A DNA stretch of 13,516 bases, from assembly GCA_026388755.1 (NCBI GenBank), contig JAPLJE010000719.1:1-13516 (forward strand). The letters run 5' to 3'. Numbering within the stretch: position 1 is the stretch's first letter; each line of letters starts with the position of its first letter. The stretch comes from Deltaproteobacteria bacterium. Lineage in GTDB: Bacteria; Desulfobacterota; Desulfobacteria; Desulfobacterales; Desulfatirhabdiaceae. The position numbers and the translations under genes were made by a program. Shown here piece after piece: positions 7,723-13,516 of the stretch. The notes under the pieces are model-generated. The model worked only from the letters and a program-made list of their open reading frames with translations, was not told the DNA's origin and ran no database searches.

Positions 7723-9090
7723 TTACAATAACACATTCATTTCATAGTGCTTAATCAGCGTCACCACGGACAGCAAATTCAATACGGCCATCGCCGTTAG
7801 CATGATAAACGCGCCGATTCGATTGAATTCAGGTTTGAGTTGGAAGCAGTGTGGTTTAATCAAGACCAATCCGACGAACAGGAGTGCCATAATGGGATGG
7901 AAATATCTTCCTTGCAGATTCACTATGGTGCAGCCGACAGGCATCCAGATCATATAAGCACTGACAATAAGGCCTATTGCTGTTAAAGCAGAAATGGAAA
8001 TACAAATTATACCGAGCCAATTGGAATGGCTGTTTTTTTGCCTATCGGGCTTTTCAGTCATGAATATCGGAAGAAAGATGAGCATTCCCCACAGGATTAC
8101 ACCCCAAACAGGAAGGGGGATATCCAGCCACCCGAGAACACCCACCATTTGATGAGCCAGAGATATCCCTTTGGTGGAAAACGTATTCCACAACACTTTC
8201 ATCAACTGCAAAGGATCGCTCAATATCCCCGATAATTGTTTAGACGGATCAAGCGTTATTTCGGCAAAAAAACGGATGAATCGTAATGAATTCTGATAGA
8301 TTTCATATTTTATTACCATAAAATTCCAGATAAACATTCCGAAACAAGATATGCAAATCGCCAAAACAATCCCCGCCCCCTTATCTTTTTGTTGGGCTCG
8401 ATCAATAAATATTAACGAAAATAAAGGGACAAGTAACACCGGGAAATAGGGCGGCTTGGTCAGTAATAAGAAACAGGCGGAAATGGTTAACCCAATGATA
8501 AAAAAGTATTTCTGTGTTTTCCCGATCGCCAATGCCAATATGAATATCGTTGCACAGAACACTATTGGATCGGTGCTGACGACACTGGCCTGTGACAATG
8601 CCATTGGCGTTGCAGCTATCCAGAATATCGGCCAGGAGAGCAGCGGACATATGTGAAATGAAACCGCCAGACTTAAACAAAACAGCATTAATGACAGTAC
8701 CCTGCAAGAATAGACAGAGAGAGGTAATTGATGGTCAGAAATTCCCATCAACATAATTGTTTTAATCACTGTGGCATGAAACAGATAGGGTACTGGAGAA
8801 TATAATGAAGTATTATACGCAATATTGGGGATGCGGGACGGGCTGTCTTCACTTTTATATTTGTTCAGATAACCCACCAAGATTCGGGTTTCAGGGGATC
8901 GATGCGCTTCAAAATTGTGAAGAATAAATAAGATCAGGTCCCTTGGGTGATCTTTTAACAGGAATTGGCCTTCTGCAATCCCGTACGCCCTGGCAAAATG
9001 CGCAGGTTCATCCGGCGCCTCAAAGATCGGCGTAACAATCACATACACCATTCCGAAGATAAACAGGATAATGATTCGAGGCGATAACAA
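7723..9090 (-). CDS. DUF2142-type polytopic membrane protein
   Basis: This is an inner-membrane protein of about 455 residues with roughly ten or more hydrophobic segments. After a first membrane helix comes TPIFEAPDEPAHFARAYGIAEGQ (from about residue 20), the hallmark of DUF2142 proteins, and near the C-terminus NLQGRYFHPIMALLF, matching the GRYF-P motif of the same family. DUF2142 proteins are generally regarded as GT-C-like and are common in surface-polysaccharide clusters, but their reaction is not established. The frame stays open to 9288, but those extra ~66 residues overlap the acyltransferase gene and do not look like family sequence. The TTG at 9090 gives MLSPRIIILFIFGMVYVIVTPIF, a sensible first helix, 5 bp after the acyltransferase stop; AAGGG lies 15 nt upstream. 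The ATG at 9051 would cut into that helix. The gene is very AT-rich in places (about 15 of 60 G+C at 8281-8340). Confidence 0.8.
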   Translation of the reverse strand: MLSPRIIILFIFGMVYVIVTPIFEAPDEPAHFARAYGIAEGQFLLKDHPRDLILFILHNFEAHRSPETRILVGYLNKYKSEDSPSRIPNIAYNTSLYSPVPYLFHATVIKTIMLMGISDHQLPLSVYSCRVLSLMLFCLSLAVSFHICPLLSWPIFWIAATPMALSQASVVSTDPIVFCATIFILALAIGKTQKYFFIIGLTISACFLLLTKPPYFPVLLVPLFSLIFIDRAQQKDKGAGIVLAICISCFGMFIWNFMVIKYEIYQNSLRFIRFFAEITLDPSKQLSGILSDPLQLMKVLWNTFSTKGISLAHQMVGVLGWLDIPLPVWGVILWGMLIFLPIFMTEKPDRQKNSHSNWLGIICISISALTAIGLIVSAYMIWMPVGCTIVNLQGRYFHPIMALLFVGLVLIKPHCFQLKPEFNRIGAFIMLTAMAVLNLLSVVTLIKHYEMNVLL

Positions 9091-9095
9091 ATTGG

Positions 9096-10181
9096 CTATA
9101 TCAAACCCTTGCTGAATGCTCGGCGAAGAATTACCGAAAACATCAAAGAAACCAACATGACGGTTAGAAACTCGATAAGTACACGAGAAGGAAGCCCCAT
9201 TCCCGCCATAAACTTGACAACGTACCAACCAACAAAACCATGAAGACAATATATACCCAGTGAATAATCCGACAAAAACCGAATACACTCAGGGGGTGGA
9301 TGCCGGATATAAAAAGACGTTAAAAAAAGAAAAACCGCTCCGGAAACGACAGAAATGCGGGTATATGACGGAAAGGCATAACCATTAAATTCAAAATTGT
9401 TGATATCTCTGAACCAATACCATTCACACACAGCCGATATCACGCACAGGCAGAAGGCACCCCAGACAATGATTTTGTAATGAATTGAATAAAGCCGATC
9501 CCGTCTTTGCAGCATATATATATATATTAACCTGGAAATAAATATATAAGGAAGAAAATTCAATGGATTCCAGAAAGCCACCAGAAAAGAGCAGTCATTC
9601 TTTTTCGTTACAACATATGGAAATATCCACATCAAGGAGGTTGAAACGACCAGTAATACCCAATGAATGACCGGTGGAGACTTATAAAACGCGTATGAAA
9701 TGATTGTCAGTAATATCAGCGAAAATAGAAAATAAAAGAGTGAATACCCACCGGTAACAACAAACAAACCCAGTTTTGCGATACTGTCGGGCCAGATCAC
9801 GCTCAGTTTGTTTTCCAGACGGTACAGGAGCAAAGCCATTCCGACCCAGAAACAGTACAAATAGAGTAATCGTTCCAATCGAGCAAACAGACGAAGTTGG
9901 CCCTGCATCCATTTTTCGTTCTGAAGAAATAGCGATATCAGAAAGAAAACAGGGACAGCCAGCAACAACAGATTAAAATTGAGGATGTCTGAAATTTCAA
10001 TCTGCTCCAAAAGATATCCTTGTGCATCAAACTGCCTCGAAGTTCCAAACAGCCGTATATGCCACGCAACTACCGCAAAGGACATTAAAGCCCTCAGATA
10101 GTCGATGCCATACCATCTTTCTTCAGAAGGATTCGGCGATTCGCATACCATTTCATTTCGCATATCCATGTTTGCTGCCAT
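9096..10181 (-). CDS. Acyltransferase family 3 (OafA/NodX-like) membrane protein
   Basis: This 361-residue protein of the Acyl_transf_3 family acetylates or acylates sugars in the inner membrane. A short cytoplasmic N-terminus is followed by YGIDYLRALMSFAVVAWHIRLFG (24-46); the (D/R)xLRAL...VVxxH pattern, with histidine at 41, is the family's catalytic signature. About ten hydrophobic segments follow, and near the end is LSDYSLGIYCLHGFVGWYVV, the typical last-helix motif. The length is normal. Several in-frame ATGs lie close together (10181, 10169, 10163, 10151) and none has a strong ribosome-binding site; I chose the first. It begins 27 bp after the GT-C-like gene. It contains a seven-unit AT repeat (9514-9527) encoding part of IYIYM. 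Base composition is AT-rich like the DUF2142 gene. It probably O-acylates the surface glycan made by this cluster. Confidence 0.85.
   Translation of the reverse strand: MAANMDMRNEMVCESPNPSEERWYGIDYLRALMSFAVVAWHIRLFGTSRQFDAQGYLLEQIEISDILNFNLLLLAVPVFFLISLFLQNEKWMQGQLRLFARLERLLYLYCFWVGMALLLYRLENKLSVIWPDSIAKLGLFVVTGGYSLFYFLFSLILLTIISYAFYKSPPVIHWVLLVVSTSLMWIFPYVVTKKNDCSFLVAFWNPLNFLPYIFISRLIYIYMLQRRDRLYSIHYKIIVWGAFCLCVISAVCEWYWFRDINNFEFNGYAFPSYTRISVVSGAVFLFLTSFYIRHPPPECIRFLSDYSLGIYCLHGFVGWYVVKFMAGMGLPSRVLIEFLTVMLVSLMFSVILRRAFSKGLI
9514..9527. repeat. (AT)7 dinucleotide repeat inside the acyltransferase gene
   Basis: Seven uninterrupted AT units encode part of IYIYM in the acyltransferase. Gain or loss of one unit would shift the frame in the middle of the gene. 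Confidence 0.9.
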
Positions 10182-10208
10182 TGCGATTTCTGAATGTTAG
10201 ATATCGGT

Positions 10209-11879
10209 TCAATTGATTTTTCGAGACGACCTTACATCATAAACCCTTGTATCGCTATCCTTCATAATCATCTTATATTTTAACATGAACAACAACTCAT
10301 TGCCTCCAAAATCACTTCTGGCAGATGGGGAAAAAACTGCATATCGGACATGATATTTATCGAAAAGCATTTCTGCATCCGTTTTCCCGGAATACATCAA
10401 ACGGATTTCCTTTTCCCTTTCCGAATAATCGATCCCGTAAGACCAGAGCCAGCCCCGGTATCCCATCAAAATCTGCCCCCCGGCTAGGCTAGAAACCCAG
10501 TTCAAATGGTCAGCATCGGTCAGAACGGTTTCTCCGGGCTGTAAGATTTTCTGAAAGTTCGAGGCCATATCGATTTTTGAAGCATCCCACATCCGCTGCG
10601 TTGTCTGGCTGCTTTGCACCAGTCGCATCAGCTCCAATCCACCGGAAAATATCAGCGCCCCCCCCAAAACGATCGCAATCCCCTTGAATGTGCGGCGGTT
10701 ATCTCTCCATAGATACGACAGCACACCAACAACCGGAATGATCAGCAGCAGATAACTCCAGGTCAGAAGTTTCGAGTTGTCCCAGTTCCAGGGCTGAAAC
10801 CGGATGATATTGCACAACATAAAGAGAATCCATCCGCCGATCACCATCGGATGCCGGAAATAGCGAATCTGAAAGGTTCCCCATACTGCCAGCGGCAGCA
10901 TCAATCCCCAATTCATCAGCCAGAATTTTATTAAAGGAAAAATCCCGGCTCTCTGATTGTTTGACATCCATCCCCATTCCCAACCGAACCATCTCGAAGG
11001 CATGGATTGCCCATGAAGCGTCGTATAAAGCCACAAGGATACCAGGCCCGCGCCCAGCGCAAACACAAGCATCTGTCTACAGGATTTCATATTGGACAGG
11101 GTCAGACACAAGCAAAGAATCACGATCGCCATGTAAGTATGGGTATGAATGATCATCAGGATGCCAGCCGGAATCCCAACAGCAAAAAATTTAAAAGCCG
11201 ATGGCTTTTCTTGCCCGGTGGAGAGCCAACGCATCAAGACCCACAGCAGTAACAGGCCAACCGGAAGGCCTATCAGAAAACTGCGCTGAGGCAGCAGTTC
11301 CGCTGGAAATACATTTCGAAAAAAAATCCCCTTATCTTCCAGAAATGTGTATTCCCGCATGGGAAACAGCAGGGTCTTCAGGGATGCCGTCTGAAGGATA
11401 TCCTGGATATAATAGATAAACCCGAGGCCCCCGCTCATGAAAAACAGGGTCGCCGCCACACAGGCCTGGCGCCCGGATTTCAAAATGGAGAGGTAAAAAA
11501 CATAGAGAATCAGCAGCAGCAGAAGACTGATAACGATGGAGGGAAGAATCATTGCGGAAATCCGGTCCACGCCCGATCGCATGAGAAGCCCTGAAATCAT
11601 GCTGGATGCAAACGGATAATTATAGGTCTGCCCATAAAACAGCGGATGATTCACAAACCACAGGGAAAGGGGGCGGAAAGCAAATACCGCGCTGCCGGCC
11701 AGGTGACCAGCCCAATCCCCCCAGATGGCTCGCTCGCCCGCATAGATGCCTTCCGGGGTTGCAAAAAACATCCTCGGCCAGACAAATAATAAAAAACCGC
11801 CCCATGCGGCAAAGAACAGAAGGCTGTCACGGGCCGGAAGTTGGATTTTCTTTTCTTTCACGGTCCAAATCCGATCCAT
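10209..11879 (-). CDS. GT-C-like polytopic membrane glycosyltransferase (predicted)
   Basis: This membrane protein of about 556 residues looks like a GT-C enzyme, the class that uses polyprenyl-phosphate sugars on the periplasmic side. After the first helix (about 18-36) comes an extracytoplasmic loop with RAIWGDWAGHLAGSAVF; the acidic GDWxxH motif (about 54-59) is in the place of the GT-C catalytic loop. About ten further hydrophobic segments follow. The C-terminal ~130 residues are soluble (LQPGETVLTDADHLNW, MGYRGWLWSYGIDYSERE, YHVRYAVFSPSAR), a layout common in GT-C proteins. The frame is open back to 12341, but those residues overlap the PMT-like gene and are a shadow. I chose the ATG at 11879 (22-nt overlap with the upstream stop); a GTG at 11861 gives a 4-nt GTGA overlap and is equally plausible. 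Either implies translational coupling. I do not recognise a named subfamily. Confidence 0.75.
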   Translation of the reverse strand: MDRIWTVKEKKIQLPARDSLLFFAAWGGFLLFVWPRMFFATPEGIYAGERAIWGDWAGHLAGSAVFAFRPLSLWFVNHPLFYGQTYNYPFASSMISGLLMRSGVDRISAMILPSIVISLLLLLILYVFYLSILKSGRQACVAATLFFMSGGLGFIYYIQDILQTASLKTLLFPMREYTFLEDKGIFFRNVFPAELLPQRSFLIGLPVGLLLLWVLMRWLSTGQEKPSAFKFFAVGIPAGILMIIHTHTYMAIVILCLCLTLSNMKSCRQMLVFALGAGLVSLWLYTTLHGQSMPSRWFGWEWGWMSNNQRAGIFPLIKFWLMNWGLMLPLAVWGTFQIRYFRHPMVIGGWILFMLCNIIRFQPWNWDNSKLLTWSYLLLIIPVVGVLSYLWRDNRRTFKGIAIVLGGALIFSGGLELMRLVQSSQTTQRMWDASKIDMASNFQKILQPGETVLTDADHLNWVSSLAGGQILMGYRGWLWSYGIDYSEREKEIRLMYSGKTDAEMLFDKYHVRYAVFSPSARSDFGGNELLFMLKYKMIMKDSDTRVYDVRSSRKIN

Positions 11880-13216
11880 CCCAGCATGGTCTGGTAAGGA
11901 CTGAGTGGAGATAGCCCATATGTTACCGGTGTCAACAGAAAAAATACACCCACACAGCAGCCCACTGCCGCATAATAAGAAATCCGCTGACATCGAAGAG
12001 AAGCAATCCTGGTAAACCCCAGCAAATCGATCCAGAGTATTCCGGCAATCAATGAAAAGATCAACGCCGGCAGATAGTGGTACAGAAACAGCGGCCGCTG
12101 AACCGGAACCAGAGGGATGATGGAAATCAGATATCCGGCCAGGGGAATCCAGAGCACGGGATTTCGATCCACCAAAAGCGATTGCTTCAGATTTCTGGCC
12201 CTTGCAAATATCAGATATCCCATCAGCCAGGTGAAAACCAGACCCGTGCTCCACCAAACCACTGGATTTCCAATAAAATATATTCCGGCATCCCTGTTCA
12301 ACCAGTAAAAAATCGGCTTTTTCATCATCGGCCATTGCCACCAGAAGCTTGAATAGGGGTGGGATGCCGTGATGCCGGCATTTGCAGAAAACATGACGCG
12401 GTGCAATTGAAACGTGTCATTTATGAAATTGGCCGTGGGTCTGAAAAATGCATCTCCCTCTCCCGGAAAAATCATCAGTTGAAAATGAAGCTTCCATCCC
12501 AGAAGATAGACAGCCAGGGCTGCGCAGGAAAAAACAGCGGCATGGATAAGCCCCATCCATCGCACTCCGGCGGTTTTTTCTTTTCTCAAGTCATCTCCCA
12601 TAATCACCAGCGCCAGACCGGCGGCAGCCAGCCCGGTAAATTTTGTACCAACAGACAGTCCGGTCAGCATGCCGGATAACACTATAAACCCGATCTTTGA
12701 TTTTCCCGTTCGGGTTCTTGCGGCAAGCAGGGCACTGAGAGACGAGAGAATAAAAAGGACCAGCAGGGTATCCAGCCCGATAACCCGAGACTGGACAACC
12801 AATGCGTTGTCAAAAGCCAAGAAAAGAGCACCCAGGAAGGCCGCTGCCAGTGAAGCGCCGAGTTGACGCAAAAGAATCAAAACCAGCACCGGAATCCAAG
12901 CGCCGGCCAAAGCCGGTATAAACCTCAGGGGTGCGATGGATTCAGAGCAGGGGGTTCCGATTTTCGAAAAATCGATGGATCCGGTATAGCCTCCCAGGTA
13001 TGCCCCCGCCGTAATCAACAATTTCCCATGCGGCGGATGAATGTCAAACAGTTTTCCAAAGCCGACTTCATCAAAAACCACTTGAGACGGATATGAAATA
13101 AAGGGGAGCCGCAGCAGCAGCCCCAACCCCAGAATGATGGCAAACGACAGCAGGACGGCTTTATGCGAAATACAAACCAAATCAGCGGATTTTTGTTGTA
13201 TCTTAATCTCTGGCAT
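11858..13216 (-). CDS. PMT/GT39-family membrane glycosyltransferase (protein O-mannosyltransferase-like)
   Basis: This 452-residue polytopic protein resembles dolichyl-phosphate-mannose protein mannosyltransferases, which transfer mannose from a polyprenyl phosphate to an extracytoplasmic acceptor. After the first helix (about 19-40) is VVFDEVGFGKLFDIHPPHGKL (46-66), with the catalytic-type Asp-Glu pair at 49-50. Next come LRFIPALAGA (97-106), AFDNALVVQSRVIGLDTLL (134-152) with the conserved arginine at 144, and HPYSSFWWQWPMMKKPIFYW (286-305), typical of the PMT MIR-less bacterial type and its C-terminal four-helix part. Compared with remembered family members, about ten residues are missing between FGK and FDIHPP. 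The start is well supported: AAGGGGG ends 8 nt before the ATG. It follows the upstream methyltransferase gene by 17 bp and overlaps the next gene. The acceptor could be protein or lipid-linked glycan. Confidence 0.87.
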   Translation of the reverse strand: MPEIKIQQKSADLVCISHKAVLLSFAIILGLGLLLRLPFISYPSQVVFDEVGFGKLFDIHPPHGKLLITAGAYLGGYTGSIDFSKIGTPCSESIAPLRFIPALAGAWIPVLVLILLRQLGASLAAAFLGALFLAFDNALVVQSRVIGLDTLLVLFILSSLSALLAARTRTGKSKIGFIVLSGMLTGLSVGTKFTGLAAAGLALVIMGDDLRKEKTAGVRWMGLIHAAVFSCAALAVYLLGWKLHFQLMIFPGEGDAFFRPTANFINDTFQLHRVMFSANAGITASHPYSSFWWQWPMMKKPIFYWLNRDAGIYFIGNPVVWWSTGLVFTWLMGYLIFARARNLKQSLLVDRNPVLWIPLAGYLISIIPLVPVQRPLFLYHYLPALIFSLIAGILWIDLLGFTRIASLRCQRISYYAAVGCCVGVFFLLTPVTYGLSPLSPYQTMLGWIGFGP

Positions 13217-13233
13217 ATCAGCAACCCCCTTTT

Positions 13234-13516
13234 TCAGGATGGAACCGCAGCCACGCGATAGCGAAGTGTTTCAAGACCTTGGATGTCGAATTCAACCGGA
13301 AGAGCCTTCAATATTTCTGTCCAGTTCGGTGGCATTGGCAGGGATTCGGCCTCCCAGGTACGTATCTGCCAGCCGGTTTGATGAAACCATTTTTCCCATG
13401 TGTTGCGCGTTCCGAAACGCAGATGGGTGACACAGAATATGCCGGACGGCGTTTCATCCCATCGTCCGGCCAGAAGGTCTTCTATCACGGACCAGTGTCC
13501 GATATTGGGAAAAGAA
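13234..13516 (-). CDS. SAM-dependent methyltransferase, C-terminal part, cut by window edge
   Basis: About 94 residues of the C-terminus are visible. The frame is open to the right edge and reads SFPNIGHWSVIEDLLAGRWD; the GTG at 13488 is internal, not a start. The following IFCVTHLRFGTRNTWEKWF continues a pattern (PNxxHWSV..DLLxGRWD......THLRFxTR) that I recognise from class I methyltransferases encoded beside glycosyltransferases. The SAM-binding half lies outside the window. It ends in TGA 17 bp before the PMT-like gene, so it is the most upstream visible gene of the minus-strand run. The substrate is unknown. Confidence 0.75.
   Translation of the reverse strand, partial: SFPNIGHWSVIEDLLAGRWDETPSGIFCVTHLRFGTRNTWEKWFHQTGWQIRTWEAESLPMPPNWTEILKALPVEFDIQGLETLRYRVAAVPS

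Noticed and set aside
9091..9288. N-terminal extension of the DUF2142 frame
   Set aside because: It overlaps the conserved C-terminus of the acyltransferase in another frame, and DUF2142 similarity begins just after 9090.
11880..12341. N-terminal extension (about 154 codons) of the GT-C-like frame
   Set aside because: It overlaps the PMT-like C-terminal region, is less hydrophobic than expected, and precedes the likely first helix; it is out-of-frame shadow sequence.

Overview
The window looks like an accessory surface-glycan region of a Gram-negative, probably anaerobic bacterium. A member of the Desulfobacterota (sulfate-reducer-like) is my best guess. That rests on remembered resemblance of several proteins (the GlgP type, the protein-O-mannosyltransferase-like protein, the LDIGVTPD-type methyltransferase) and on a GC content near 50% by eye; no search was possible. 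No tRNA, rRNA, CRISPR array, insertion sequence or phage gene is visible, and no gene-free stretch exceeds about 130 bases.

Layout. (1) Positions 1-1991, plus strand: the 3' three quarters of an alpha-glucan (glycogen) phosphorylase gene, cut by the left edge, with an 87-bp tandem duplication near its 3' end. (2) 2105-4957, minus strand, convergent with it: a broken family-2 glycosyltransferase gene that has lost its catalytic ED segment, then a methyltransferase-GNAT fusion gene. (3) 5083-6830, plus strand, divergent from the broken gene across a 125-bp promoter region: a polyprenyl-phosphate sugar synthase-like GT2, then a small methyltransferase. (4) 6889-13516, minus strand, convergent with block 3: a tightly packed run of six genes. 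In transcription order these are a methyltransferase (cut by the right edge), a PMT/GT39-like membrane glycosyltransferase, a GT-C-like membrane protein, an acyltransferase-3 membrane protein, a DUF2142 membrane protein, and a methyltransferase.

How the genes may work together (inference). The GT2 at 5083 belongs to the type that puts a hexose on a polyprenyl phosphate. The PMT-like, GT-C-like and perhaps DUF2142 membrane proteins are the kinds of enzyme that take sugars from such lipid donors on the outer face of the inner membrane. The acyltransferase, the GNAT domain and the four methyltransferase domains would decorate the sugars. Together they suggest synthesis and decoration of a surface polysaccharide, glycolipid or glycoprotein. 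The phosphorylase at the left edge is storage-carbon metabolism and is probably only a neighbour.

The region shows signs of recent rearrangement: a tandem duplication in glgP, a frame-destroying deletion in one glycosyltransferase, an apparent in-frame gap in the PMT-like protein, and strongly mosaic base composition, with AT-rich patches around 6200-6830 and 7700-10200.
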